Notes: a model not told the origin generated them from the letters alone. Counted from the first letter of the stretch, positions 1 through 7,973 are shown. The stretch: 12,289 bases of DNA from CAYRGS01 sp964423875 (GCA_964423875.1 CAYRGS010000108.1:1-12289), one strand, 5' to 3'. Numbers and translations: made by a program.

Positions 1-19
1 GATTCGGCCGTCTCAATAA

Positions 20-2122
20 CTATCGCTCGGACCGCCATGCGTCAAGGTCCTGCGCCGAGACCCGCCGGCGAAACTCCGCCTCGTCCACCACCTCGACGCC
101 CAGGTTCTCGGCCCTTTTCAGCTTGCTCCCCGCGGACGCTCCGGCCACGACGAAGTCCGTCTTCTTGCTGACCGATGAGGCCACGCGCGCGCCCCCGGAC
201 CGGGCCAGGCGTTTCGCCTCGTCCCGGGCCATGCCCATCGCCCCGGTGAAGACGATGGTTTTCCCCGCCAGCGGCCCCCCTCCGCTCCCTCCCCCGGCCC
301 GGGCGGTCTCATCGCCCTTGGGCGGCGGGGCGGGCCAGCGGACCCCCGCCTCGGTGCGCAGCCGCCGGATGATCTCGCGGTTCTCCGGACGGCCGAAGAA
401 GTCCACGGCGCTTCGCGCCACAATTTCCCCCACCTCGTGCACTTCGACTAGGTCTTCAGGCTCGGCCGCCATCAGGGCGTCCAGGTCTCCGTATTCCTCG
501 GCCAGGACCGTCGCGACGTGCTCGCCCACGTGGCGGACGCCCAGCCCGAAGAGGAACCGCACGAGGGTGGTCTCCTTGCTTGCTTCCAGCGCCGCGATGA
601 GATTCGATGCGGATTTCTCGGCCATGCGCTCCAGACCGGCCAGGGTCTCCGCGTCCAGCTTGTAGAGGTCGGCGACGTCTTGGACGAGACCCCGGTCCAC
701 CAGCTGCGCCACGAGCTTCTTCCCCAGGCCGTCGATGTCCAGCGCCTTCTTCGAGACGAAGTGGCGGATGGACTCTTTCCGTTGGGCCGGGCAGGAAAGT
801 CCGTTCGTGCACCGATGGGCCGATTCCCCCTCGACCCGCTCGACGGGGGCGCTGCACTCCGGGCACTTGGCGGGCATCCGGAATCGCCGGGCGCCCGTCT
901 TTCGCTTCTCCGGGACGACCTTGACCACCTCGGGGATCACATCTCCCGCGCGCTGAACCCAGACCGTGTCGCCGGCGCGGACGTCCTTACGCTCCACTTC
1001 GTCCTGGTTGTGCAGCGTCGCCCGGCTGACCTCGACGCCGCCGACGCGGACCGGCCGAAGGTGGGCGATGGGCGTGAGCGACCCGGTCCGCCCGACCTGG
1101 ACGTCGATTTTCTCCACGATTGTCGTCGCCTGTTGCGGCTTGAACTTGTACGCAACGGCCCATCTCGGGCTGCGGCTTTTCTCTCCCAGGGCGTCCTGAA
1201 GAGAAAAGTCGTTGACCTTGATGACGATGCCGTCCATCTCGTAATCCAGATCCTCGCGGACGACTTCCTGGTCCCGGTAAAAGGCCAGGACCTCTTCGAT
1301 CCCCCGGCAACACCTGGTCCGGTCGCTTGTGCGAAGGCCGAGACCGCTCAGCCACCGGAGGGTTTCCCATTGAGTGGAGGGGGCCGGTTTCGCGGGATGT
1401 GCCTCCACCCGGCCGACGCTGTAGCAGCAGATGGTGAGTGGCCTCCGAGCCGTGAGGGAGGAGTCCAGTTGACGCAGGGACCCGGCGGCGAAATTCCGGG
1501 GATTGGCGAATGCCGGCTCGCCCGCCTCTTCCCGCTCCCGGTTGAGGCGCCGGAAGGCCTCCAGGCCGAGGTAGACCTCCCCGCGGACTTCCACCAGCGG
1601 GGGGGGGGGATCTCCCCGAAGGAGCGACGGGATGGCCTCGATGGTTTTCAGGTTCCGCGTAACGTCCTCTCCAGTGACGCCGTCGCCGCGGGTGGAGCCG
1701 GTTTCCAAGCGGCCGTCACGATAAATGAGCTCCACGGCCACCCCGTCCAGCTTGGGCTCTGCGACGTACTCGATCGCCCGGGGGGGATCGATCCCCGCGG
1801 TCTCCAGGAAGCGCTTCACCCGCGCGTCGAACTCCATGGTCTCCGCCTCGCCGAAGGCGTTGTCCAGACTCAGCATGGGCAGGCTGTGGCGGACAGTCCC
1901 GAGGGTTTCCAGGGGAGGCGCGCCGACGCGCTGCGTAGGCGAATCCGGCGACCTCAACTCCGGGTGCCGCTCTTCCAGCTCCAGAAGCTCCCGCATGAGG
2001 GTGTCGTACTTGGCGTCTGAGACCTCGGGATTGTCTAGGACATGGTAGAGGTGATTATGGACCGCGATTTCCCTGACCAGCTCAGCCATCCGCTCGCGCG
2101 GGTCACGCGGTTCGGGGCTCAC
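20..2122 (-). CDS. ligA: NAD-dependent DNA ligase LigA
   Basis: This enzyme seals nicks in duplex DNA using NAD+ during Okazaki fragment joining and repair, in the cytoplasm. With the GTG start at 2122 it has 700 residues, slightly longer than E. coli LigA (671). The N-terminal Ia domain (HNHLYHV, then YDTLMREL) comes first. The adenylation domain follows, with the KLDG nucleophile lysine at about residue 124, then TRGDG, VRGEVYL, NPRNFAAGSLRQLD, MDGIVIKV and WAVAYKFK. Next are an OB fold (VGRTGSLTPIAHLRPV), a four-cysteine zinc finger (about C420, C423, C438, C444), helix-hairpin-helix repeats and a C-terminal BRCT domain (about 618-690, FTGAMGMARDEA). I chose GTG at 2122 because it lies 2 nt after the apgM stop and gives the usual ~20 residues before the HN motif. 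The ATG at 2089 would truncate domain Ia, and the longer frame would overlap apgM by about 90 nt. A C11 run (1599-1609) lies in frame. Only 19 nt remain downstream. Confidence 0.97.
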   Translation of the reverse strand: MSPEPRDPRERMAELVREIAVHNHLYHVLDNPEVSDAKYDTLMRELLELEERHPELRSPDSPTQRVGAPPLETLGTVRHSLPMLSLDNAFGEAETMEFDARVKRFLETAGIDPPRAIEYVAEPKLDGVAVELIYRDGRLETGSTRGDGVTGEDVTRNLKTIEAIPSLLRGDPPPPLVEVRGEVYLGLEAFRRLNREREEAGEPAFANPRNFAAGSLRQLDSSLTARRPLTICCYSVGRVEAHPAKPAPSTQWETLRWLSGLGLRTSDRTRCCRGIEEVLAFYRDQEVVREDLDYEMDGIVIKVNDFSLQDALGEKSRSPRWAVAYKFKPQQATTIVEKIDVQVGRTGSLTPIAHLRPVRVGGVEVSRATLHNQDEVERKDVRAGDTVWVQRAGDVIPEVVKVVPEKRKTGARRFRMPAKCPECSAPVERVEGESAHRCTNGLSCPAQRKESIRHFVSKKALDIDGLGKKLVAQLVDRGLVQDVADLYKLDAETLAGLERMAEKSASNLIAALEASKETTLVRFLFGLGVRHVGEHVATVLAEEYGDLDALMAAEPEDLVEVHEVGEIVARSAVDFFGRPENREIIRRLRTEAGVRWPAPPPKGDETARAGGGSGGGPLAGKTIVFTGAMGMARDEAKRLARSGGARVASSVSKKTDFVVAGASAGSKLKRAENLGVEVVDEAEFRRRVSAQDLDAWRSER
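1599..1609. repeat. 11-nt homopolymer (C11 on the coding strand) within ligA
   Basis: Eleven G on the plus strand encode the four prolines of a GDPPPP segment in the LigA adenylation domain, just before the VRGEVYL motif. A one-base slip would truncate the ligase. The reading frame as given is intact on both sides. Confidence 0.8.
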
Positions 2123-2124
2123 GG

Positions 2125-3366
2125 TCAGGCCCCGAATTTGGCCAGGCGTCCCGCGTGCGCCAGGGCGATGGACATCAAGCGCCGCATCGGCAAACGGCCC
2201 AAGCCGCCCGAGGCGCACGCCGTCTCGCCGAATACGCGCCGGTCGTCTGGCCGGCAGGCCGGGGAGGAGAGAAAGACCGGGACGGGGTGCCAGCTATGGG
2301 CCTTCAGGGACACCGGCGTGGAGTGGTCCCCCGTGACGACCAGGACGTTCGAGCGGTCCCCGGATTCGGCGCCGAACAGAAGATCGGCGAGCCGGGGGAC
2401 CGCCGCGTCCACCCGCTCGATGGCGTCCCGTTTCCCGTCGAAGTCGCCGTTTTCCCCGCAGCGGTCCGTGTCTTTGACGTGGATGTAAAAAAAGTCGAAC
2501 GCGTCCCAGTTCTCCGCCGCGATCTCGACCTGCCGGAGCGGATCGGTGGACCCCTCGTGGACTTCCATCCCCACCAGGCGCGCCAGGCCCCGGTACATCG
2601 GGTAGCCCGCGATGGCCAGGGGGCGGACGCGGTAGCGCTCGGGCATGGACGGCAGGCGGGTCAGGGTGTCGAAGCCCCGCAGGAGGACGGCGTTCGCCTG
2701 CGGCTCATCGGAGAGGACCGCTCCCACGTGGTCTAGGAAGGCGCCGACCGCCCGGGCCGTTCGCTCCGCCTCGGTCGTTCCGGCCCGCGGAGTCAGGGGC
2801 GGGACGCCGACGGCCTGCGGATCGGTGTCGGAGACGTCGGCCGTGAGGCCCGGCCCCCGAAAGACGACGAGGGCCCGGTGCTCTTTCTCCGGGCGGACGA
2901 AGCAATCCACGTCGTCCAGCCTCACGCTTTCCCCCCCGCCGTTCAGGAGATTCACGAGGCGGCGGTTGGTCTCATCGTCGATGCGGCCCGCGCGCCGGTC
3001 GGTGACGTTTCCTTCGGCGTCCACGGAGGCGAAGTTCATCCGGACGGCGATGTCGCCGGGCCGGAGCGGAAAATTCAGCCCGAGGGCGGAGAGGACGCCC
3101 CGGCCGACCGGGACCGCGACGGGGTCGTAACCGAACAAGCTCAGGTGTGCGGGCCCGCTGCCGGGGGTGACGCCCGGTAGCACCGGGTCCAGCAGGCCGC
3201 ACACGCCGCGCTCGCACAGGGCGTCCAGGTTGGGGGAGCGGGCGGCCTCCAGGGGAGATGTCCCCTCCGGACCCGTCGGGAGGTCTCCCAACCCGTCCAG
3301 AATCAGGAACACAATCTTGGAATTGGAATCCCGCGCCAGGGCGTCGGGTATTTGGAATTCGGCCAC
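2125..3366 (-). CDS. apgM: Cofactor-independent phosphoglycerate mutase, archaeal type (ApgM)
   Basis: This is predicted to interconvert 3-phosphoglycerate and 2-phosphoglycerate without 2,3-bisphosphoglycerate, in glycolysis and gluconeogenesis. The 413-residue length fits the ApgM branch of the alkaline-phosphatase superfamily; the bacterial GpmI type is about 510. Visible motifs are the metal-binding LILDGLGD near residues 21-28 (Asp24), the serine-containing GSGPAHLSLFGYDP (about 69-82, Ser70 the likely nucleophile by family inference), the metal-ligand segment HVKDTDRCGENGDFDGK (about 296-312), and TGDHSTP plus HSWHPVP (about 345-362). Translation starts at a GTG. An AGAGGA Shine-Dalgarno lies at 3374-3379, 7 nt before it, and overlaps the stop codon of the upstream AsmA-family gene, which suggests translational coupling. 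Its own TGA is 2 nt from the ligA start. Its function is unrelated to the envelope genes upstream, so shared transcription is probably an operon-layout matter. Confidence 0.93.
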   Translation of the reverse strand: MAEFQIPDALARDSNSKIVFLILDGLGDLPTGPEGTSPLEAARSPNLDALCERGVCGLLDPVLPGVTPGSGPAHLSLFGYDPVAVPVGRGVLSALGLNFPLRPGDIAVRMNFASVDAEGNVTDRRAGRIDDETNRRLVNLLNGGGESVRLDDVDCFVRPEKEHRALVVFRGPGLTADVSDTDPQAVGVPPLTPRAGTTEAERTARAVGAFLDHVGAVLSDEPQANAVLLRGFDTLTRLPSMPERYRVRPLAIAGYPMYRGLARLVGMEVHEGSTDPLRQVEIAAENWDAFDFFYIHVKDTDRCGENGDFDGKRDAIERVDAAVPRLADLLFGAESGDRSNVLVVTGDHSTPVSLKAHSWHPVPVFLSSPACRPDDRRVFGETACASGGLGRLPMRRLMSIALAHAGRLAKFGA

Positions 3367-3373
3367 GGCGAAA

Positions 3374-3379
3374 TCCTCT
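3374..3379 (-). promoter_or_regulatory. Ribosome binding site of apgM
   Basis: AGAGGA is read on the minus strand, 7 nt before the GTG start at 3366. Its last base is also part of the TGA stop (3381-3379) of the upstream gene, so a ribosome terminating there sits on the site. This supports the GTG as the true start. Confidence 0.7.
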
Positions 3380-6150
3380 CAGCGCAGCAGCCTGTCGAGG
3401 GCGTCCCGGATGAATTTCTCCGGGTTTCGCCCGAGGCTCTTTTGTAGGAATAGGGGGTCGAGGGCGACCCGGGGCGCAAGCAAAGAACCTCGGACGCGGA
3501 ACGGAATCTCTAATTTCTCAGCGGCCCCCAGCAGTGCCCCGAAAAGACCCTTGGAGAGAGTCCGGGTGGCCTTTTTGTCGAATGTCGCCGTGATGTCCAA
3601 CCGGCTTTGCAAGTCAAAACCGACCTCGCCCTTTGCGTTCAAGGAAAGTCCGGGCGAGTCGAGTCTCAGTGAGGGAAAGCGTACCTTGCCTTTGCGGATC
3701 TCGAACGGCCCTTCCAGCCGTTGAAACCGCTTTTTCCCATCTTTCAGGCCAAAGATTCCGGGCATGCGCATCAGGCGTTCCACATTCGCCAGAAACGCAA
3801 TGTTGCGCACCTCTCCATCCTGGATGGAGATTTTTCCCCGGGCGGAAAGCGAACGCATCAGCGCCTCCGCCTCTGTCCCCGCGCCTTCGGCGTCGGCGTC
3901 GAGATCGGCGCGGCCCGTAACCCAGGGAGGCCCGGGCACGTGCTCGGCGATGGCCTCCTCGATCCGGGCGGCCCTTAGGGTCAGTCGGCCCCGGAAGGCC
4001 GCGGGCTCACGATTCAGGGCGTACTCCCCAGCGGCGTTCATTGTCCCGCCGTAAAGCCGGGCCTTCAGGGGGTCGGCGATTACCATTCCGCCCTGGAGAC
4101 GGAGGGCGGCGAACAGTTTCTCGAACCGAACGCTTCGCGCTTCGCCTTTCTCGATTCGGAGGGTCCCTTCCGCCCGGACGCCCTTCAGAGAGTCCGCCAA
4201 CGTCGGCTTGCGCCTGGGGCCTTTCCGTGCTTCCGCTACGGTCAACCGGGTCGGCCGGCGGGGCGACCACGAGACCTTTCGGATAAGGGGCGGGTCCGCG
4301 GCGGCGGCCTTGTCGGGAGGTCGTCTCTTGGGCAGGAAATCCTCGAGAAGAAATGAAGGCGCCCGCAGGTCGAAGCGGATCCGCGGCGCGCTGAAGTCGA
4401 CGAGCGTGGCCTCCAACCCCAGCCGGCTTTTCCCGATTCTCGCCTTCGACCGGCTGATTTGAAAGGACCGGGGGGTGACCAGCAGAAAGGCTTCCAGGTC
4501 CCGGATCCGGATGAGGCTGCCCGGAAGCGTCACCGCGCCTTCCTCGATAGTGACCTGGAGCTCGGTGTTTTTCTTCAGGACTTCCGCCGGGGCGCCGTTG
4601 GCGATCAACCCGATTCGGACCTTCCCCGCGAGTCCCAGCGGCCTCAATCGAGGGAACAAGGTGTCCAGACCTTCCAGGTCGAAGGGATCGAAATCGCCCC
4701 GCAGACTCACGAAACCTCCAGATTGCCGCATCTCTCCACGGAAGCGGAGTTGCTGCAAGTCAAAGGCGATGGGCTTGATCTCGGTCCGGTTGGGGGCCGA
4801 GACCCATTTCCCCGCGAGCTTCAGGGGGATTCCCGCGCCTTTTTGAAAGAGGTTGCCGTAGCGCGCCCGGACCTCCCCGGCGTCGAGCGTCATGTCCACA
4901 GAGGCGTCCTGCCCCTTGCTTTTGATCTTTACGTTGAAACCGATGAGGCCGGCAATCTTCAAGGGGTCGACCTTCTCTTTGAGGATGGCCTTCAGAATCG
5001 GCCCCAGGTCCGCTCCCCGCAAGCGGGCGCCTTGGATTTCCGCCTCGAACCGCCGGTTCTTAGAATCCGTGGTCCCCCGGGCCGTCCAATGAAAGAGGAG
5101 GCCTCCGACCGAGACCTCTCCATTGGCTTGAAAGGTGGGGGAGGTCTGGGAATCGGGCTTCGAGATTTTGAGGTCCGATTTGAGCCGGAGCTCGAGTTGC
5201 GGGTCTTCTTTCAGGGGAAGGGAGAAGATTCTGCCCGCGAGTCCCGCTATGGAGATGTCCGCCTTGAGGGTCGCCCGCTTGAGGTTTCCCCGGAATGCCA
5301 GGTCCCCGGAAATTACTCCTTGGCTGATGTGGAAGGGGCCGCCCCGGAGAGAGTGGCCGATCCAGGGCCGAAGGGCGCGGATCCATCCCGGGCGAAGGGT
5401 CATGCGGACATCGGCCGGGGTGGCGGGGATGTTCCCCCAATTCACCGGACCGATGACGGCATTGATTTGAAGGCCGGGTTGTTCGGCTTTTAGGCGGATG
5501 GTGATCGGTGAATCCGCAGCGGTTCGCTCGATGGCGACATGAATCCCGTCCAGGGTGACGGGCGCGCCGGCCTTAGCGTCCTCGATCCGGAACCCGGCGT
5601 TTTCGATGTTCAAGTCCCAGATGAGAAGACCGGCCAACAGGGAGGAGGGCTCGGCAGGGAGCTTGGGAGGAGGCGGCTGGGCGGGAGAAGGCCGGCCGAC
5701 CGGGGCCCGGCGCGCGGAGGGAGTGGGCGCGGCCGCCCGCGGGCCGAAGAGGTTATTGAATCCGGCCCGGTTGCGGCGGAGCACCACCATGGGTCGGTCC
5801 AGGCCGAGGCTCTGAACTTCCAGCCGCCCCCGGAGCAGAGGGAGGATGCGCACGATCACCCGAAGAGATTCGGCGGTGAGGGCGGTCTTCCCTCCGAATT
5901 CGGGGGGGTCGAGGATGCGCAATTCCAAGATGTCGAGGCTCAGCCGGGGAAGTGTCCGGAGCCGAAGCGATCTCACCTCAACGGGTCTGCCCAGCCGCTG
6001 GCTTAACTCCCGGATGAGCCGTGTGCGGAATCCGTCCAGATTGACAAGGTAGGGGACCGCGAGAAGGAGGGCGAGACAAAGGAGACCAAGGACTCCCAGA
6101 GCCTTGAAAAACCTTCCCGCCGCCGAGCGCTTTTTCTTCGCTCTCCACAT
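3379..6150 (-). CDS. AsmA-family envelope protein
   Basis: This is a 923-residue protein of the AsmA/TamB/YhdP-like class. These are inner-membrane-anchored, mostly beta-stranded periplasmic proteins implicated in lipid transfer and outer-membrane homeostasis. A basic N-terminus is followed by one membrane segment (about 16-34) and the typical AsmA start (VNLDGFRTRLIRELSQRLGRPVEV). A Pro/Ala-rich insert lies at about 137-170. After it come long repeated beta-strand segments and a C-terminal AsmA-like domain from about 700 (GRLTLRAARIEEAI, GEVRNIAFLANVERLMRMPGI, LEGPFEIRKGKV, FRVRGSLLAPRVALDP). The ATG at 6150 is fixed by an in-frame TAA three codons upstream. No good Shine-Dalgarno precedes it, and that TAA is the stop of the small ORF at 6157-6282, so initiation may depend on coupling. 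Family assignment is by motif reading; the exact subfamily and the cargo are unknown. Confidence 0.88.
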   Translation of the reverse strand: MWRAKKKRSAAGRFFKALGVLGLLCLALLLAVPYLVNLDGFRTRLIRELSQRLGRPVEVRSLRLRTLPRLSLDILELRILDPPEFGGKTALTAESLRVIVRILPLLRGRLEVQSLGLDRPMVVLRRNRAGFNNLFGPRAAAPTPSARRAPVGRPSPAQPPPPKLPAEPSSLLAGLLIWDLNIENAGFRIEDAKAGAPVTLDGIHVAIERTAADSPITIRLKAEQPGLQINAVIGPVNWGNIPATPADVRMTLRPGWIRALRPWIGHSLRGGPFHISQGVISGDLAFRGNLKRATLKADISIAGLAGRIFSLPLKEDPQLELRLKSDLKISKPDSQTSPTFQANGEVSVGGLLFHWTARGTTDSKNRRFEAEIQGARLRGADLGPILKAILKEKVDPLKIAGLIGFNVKIKSKGQDASVDMTLDAGEVRARYGNLFQKGAGIPLKLAGKWVSAPNRTEIKPIAFDLQQLRFRGEMRQSGGFVSLRGDFDPFDLEGLDTLFPRLRPLGLAGKVRIGLIANGAPAEVLKKNTELQVTIEEGAVTLPGSLIRIRDLEAFLLVTPRSFQISRSKARIGKSRLGLEATLVDFSAPRIRFDLRAPSFLLEDFLPKRRPPDKAAAADPPLIRKVSWSPRRPTRLTVAEARKGPRRKPTLADSLKGVRAEGTLRIEKGEARSVRFEKLFAALRLQGGMVIADPLKARLYGGTMNAAGEYALNREPAAFRGRLTLRAARIEEAIAEHVPGPPWVTGRADLDADAEGAGTEAEALMRSLSARGKISIQDGEVRNIAFLANVERLMRMPGIFGLKDGKKRFQRLEGPFEIRKGKVRFPSLRLDSPGLSLNAKGEVGFDLQSRLDITATFDKKATRTLSKGLFGALLGAAEKLEIPFRVRGSLLAPRVALDPLFLQKSLGRNPEKFIRDALDRLLR

Positions 6151-6156
6151 GTCGAA

Positions 6157-6282
6157 TTAAAAAAACGACGGGTCCATCAGGGCGTTTCGGAACCTTTCGA
6201 GCGTCATGCCGCGGCGGTCGGAGACCAGGATCCGCAAGGGACTTTGCACCGGCAAAGGACCGCGCGGGGCGTCTATGCTCAC
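6157..6282 (-). CDS. Small ORF, 41 codons, unknown function
   Basis: I do not recognise this product. The frame opens with GTG at 6282, overlapping the TGA of cpoB in a GTGA tetranucleotide, and ends with TAA at 6157, leaving 6 nt before the ATG of the AsmA-family gene. The protein would be 41 residues with no membrane segment. It has a Pro-rich start (DAPRGPLPVQSP) followed by a mixed-charge helical-looking half (ILVSDRRGMTLERFRNAL) ending MDPSFF. About 32 of 41 codons end in G or C, like the neighbouring genes. It fills the otherwise empty cpoB-asmA gap almost exactly. No clear Shine-Dalgarno precedes the GTG, so translation would rely on coupling from cpoB. The alternative is that it is non-coding spacer open by chance, or the remnant of a longer gene. 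Confidence 0.45.
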   Translation of the reverse strand: MSIDAPRGPLPVQSPLRILVSDRRGMTLERFRNALMDPSFF

Positions 6283-7217
6283 AGGTTCAACAGTCTGGAC
6301 CGAGCCGTTTTCGCCTCATCCGAATCGGGGTATTCACCGACAAGCTGGTTCAACAACTGCTTGGCCGACGCTTTGTCGCCCAAGGCGAGGAACGCGAATC
6401 CCTGCTTCAAAAGCGCGCCCGACACCTTGTCGCCCTTCGCGTAGTTAATGACCACCTTGTCGTACTCGAGAATGGCCTTGTCGTACCTTTTCTCCAGGTA
6501 ATAGGTTTCCCCAATCCAGTATTGGGCGTCGTCGGCGAGCCGTGAGGTGGGAAAGCGGCGGAGCAGTTCTTGGAATTTGCGGCGCGCATCTTTCAGCTTC
6601 CCCCCCTTCAGAAGCGCCAGTGCGGCCGTCTGGGCCCGAGCATCGTCCGCGATCACAGGGGGCGGAGCCACCAGAGGGGGTGTCGGGACAGCGGCCGTGG
6701 CAGGGGGGATCGGACTGGCCGAGCGAGAAGGAGACGGCGGCGGAGCGGCCGGCGCGGGCGGCCGTGCGGCCGCGACCGCCCCCGGAGGTGGGCGGCTGAC
6801 GCCGAAGGTCCGTTTCAAAAAGGCCAGATCCTTCTCCAGGATAACCAAGCGGGATTCCAGTAATTTTTGCAGATCGCGCAGTTCTTGTTCCCGCTTTCGC
6901 GACCGAAACCGGCGTTCTTCCACCGAGCCGGTGGCCTTGGCGGCCGCTCGCCGGGTCGATTCCAGGCGGGTTTCATAGTCCGCCTGGGTGCGGCGTATTT
7001 TTTCGATCTCCTTTGTCAGGATCTCGAGACGGGCCGCGACCGGACTCACTGCGGCTTGAAGGGCCTGGGATTTCTTGCTCCCTTCATCCCGGACCTGCCG
7101 GACTTCCCGCTTCAGCCTGCGGATATCCGAGCGGAGCAGCTCGACCTCTTCGTTGGTAGTGCAACCCGTTAGGAGCACCAACAAACCCACCAGGATTCCA
7201 CCGGCCCGTCGCGCCAT
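6279..7217 (-). CDS. cpoB: Tol-Pal system protein CpoB/YbgF, predicted lipoprotein
   Basis: CpoB (YbgF) is the periplasmic partner of the Tol-Pal machine. In E. coli it coordinates outer-membrane constriction with peptidoglycan synthesis. The 312-residue product starts with a signal peptide ending in a lipobox (LLTG-C, Cys19), so it is probably lipid-anchored; the E. coli protein is a soluble periplasmic one. Charged heptad-like coiled coil occupies about 22-135, the trimerisation region in the family. A Pro/Ala linker follows at about 142-190, and then TPR units to the end (for example RRFPTSRLADDAQYWIGETYYLEKRYDKAILEYDKV and ALLKQGFAFLALGDKASAKQLL, split across about 221-290). The ATG at 7217 follows pal by 51 nt, with a purine-rich AGAGGGG some distance upstream. 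Its TGA overlaps the GTG of the small ORF downstream. Position after pal is the conserved arrangement. Confidence 0.92.
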   Translation of the reverse strand: MARRAGGILVGLLVLLTGCTTNEEVELLRSDIRRLKREVRQVRDEGSKKSQALQAAVSPVAARLEILTKEIEKIRRTQADYETRLESTRRAAAKATGSVEERRFRSRKREQELRDLQKLLESRLVILEKDLAFLKRTFGVSRPPPGAVAAARPPAPAAPPPSPSRSASPIPPATAAVPTPPLVAPPPVIADDARAQTAALALLKGGKLKDARRKFQELLRRFPTSRLADDAQYWIGETYYLEKRYDKAILEYDKVVINYAKGDKVSGALLKQGFAFLALGDKASAKQLLNQLVGEYPDSDEAKTARSRLLNL

Positions 7218-7239
7218 CTCGTCAAATATCCCCTCTGTC

Positions 7240-7253
7240 CCGGCCCGGGCCGG
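7240..7253. repeat. 14-bp perfect GC palindrome in the pal-cpoB gap
   Basis: CCGGCCCGGGCCGG is a perfect self-complementary 14-mer in the 51-nt space between pal and cpoB, upstream of the purine-rich stretch that may act as the cpoB ribosome binding site. It could be a protein site, a weak hairpin that tunes pal against cpoB expression, or simple GC-rich spacer. There is no T run, so it is not a terminator. Confidence 0.5.
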
Positions 7254-7268
7254 AAGGGTCTCGATCCA

Positions 7269-7856
7269 TTACTGCCCAATGACGACGAAATTCGCCCGGC
7301 GGTTTTTGGCCCAGGCCGCTTCATTGGAGGCGCGCACCATGGGCCGCTCTTCGCCGAAGCTGATGGTGGAGATCCGGTTCGTCGCGATCCCCAATGCGAC
7401 CAGATAGGCCTTTGCGCTGTTGGCGCGCCGGTCTCCCAGTGCGAGGTTGTATTGGATGGACCCCCGCTCATCGCAATGTCCCTCGATCTGAATTCGCACG
7501 TTTTTGAATCTCTTCAGGAAGTCCGCCTTTCGGTTGAGGACTGATGTGAAATGGTATTTGATCTCCGAGCGGTCGAAGTCGAAGTAAACAGGCGCGCTCT
7601 CGAAGGCGCGCATGGCACTTTGAAACTTCCGGGCCTGCTTGGCGTTTTTTGCGTCCTCTACCTCGACCTTGGGGGCGGTGGGCGGCGCCGGGGGCGGTTT
7701 CGGAACCTTCGCCGGGGTGACTAGGCCCTCGAATATATCCGTCGCGGGCGAAGCCGGCTTCACCGGTGGCGCTTTCTTGGGGCAACCCACCAACACAATG
7801 GCAAATCCTACAATCAGCAGGAACGGAATGCGTTCACGAACCCCTTTGAACCGCAT
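7269..7856 (-). CDS. pal: Peptidoglycan-associated lipoprotein Pal
   Basis: Pal anchors the outer membrane to peptidoglycan and is recycled to the division site through TolB. The 195-residue product has a basic N-terminus, a hydrophobic core and a lipobox (VLVG-C, Cys25). A Pro-rich tether follows at about 28-65. The OmpA-like peptidoglycan-binding domain spans about 88-195: PVYFDFDRSEI, IQIEGHCDERGSIQYNLALGDRRA (about 122-145, carrying the diaminopimelate-binding Asp and Arg of the family) and ISFGEERP. The ATG at 7856 has a strong AGGAG at 7865-7869, 8 nt upstream; an ATG 4 nt further up is out of frame. A 117-nt gap separates it from tolB, the largest in the operon. I find no convincing terminator or promoter in that gap. 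Confidence 0.97.
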   Translation of the reverse strand: MRFKGVRERIPFLLIVGFAIVLVGCPKKAPPVKPASPATDIFEGLVTPAKVPKPPPAPPTAPKVEVEDAKNAKQARKFQSAMRAFESAPVYFDFDRSEIKYHFTSVLNRKADFLKRFKNVRIQIEGHCDERGSIQYNLALGDRRANSAKAYLVALGIATNRISTISFGEERPMVRASNEAAWAKNRRANFVVIGQ

Positions 7857-7864
7857 ACATTTTT

Positions 7865-7869
7865 CTCCT
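7865..7869 (-). promoter_or_regulatory. Strong ribosome binding site of pal
   Basis: AGGAG lies 8 nt before the ATG at 7856. It is the best Shine-Dalgarno in the operon, in keeping with Pal usually being made in much larger amounts than the other Tol proteins (family knowledge). It also selects this ATG over the overlapping out-of-frame ATG at 7860. Confidence 0.75.
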
Positions 7870-7973
7870 ATCTCAGAATCTCTCAGGCCAAGTCGCGGGT
7901 GAACACAAAAATTCCACCACGATAGCGTGCTAAGGATATCATGCGTAGGGAGGTGTTGCGCAATTCATTTTCA

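Noticed and set aside
1..19. Start of a further gene after ligA
   Set aside because: Only 19 nt remain after the ligA stop, which is too little to support a call.
518..2020. A 500-codon open frame on the plus strand opposite ligA
   Set aside because: It is the antisense shadow of ligA, a GC-rich gene with few stop triplets on the other strand. Its translation shows no family motif, while the minus strand has full LigA motifs.
2087..2218. Alternative ligA starts (ATG at 2089; the upstream start at 2218)
   Set aside because: The ATG trims part of the Ia domain. The 2218 start overlaps apgM by about 90 nt and adds residues unlike any LigA N-terminus. The GTG at 2122 fits spacing and family length.
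4459..5493. A 344-codon plus-strand open frame opposite the AsmA-family gene
   Set aside because: It is antisense to a well-supported AsmA gene, with low-complexity charged translation, no plausible start signal and no recognisable domain.
6151..6170. T-rich stretch before the asmA ATG as an intrinsic terminator
   Set aside because: The T run sits in the loop of a 4-bp GTCG/CGAC pair rather than after a GC-rich stem, and it encodes the end of the small ORF.
6242..6257. CTTTGC-ACCG-GCAAAG hairpin as a terminator after cpoB
   Set aside because: The 6-bp stem is not followed by a T run on the minus strand and lies inside the candidate small ORF, so it is not an intrinsic terminator.
7857..7973. 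A separate promoter or small gene in the 117-nt tolB-pal gap
   Set aside because: Best -35/-10 pair (TTGCGC and TATCCT, 19-nt spacing) is weak. The only ATG frame there is nine codons long. I see nothing firm in this stretch beyond the pal ribosome binding site.
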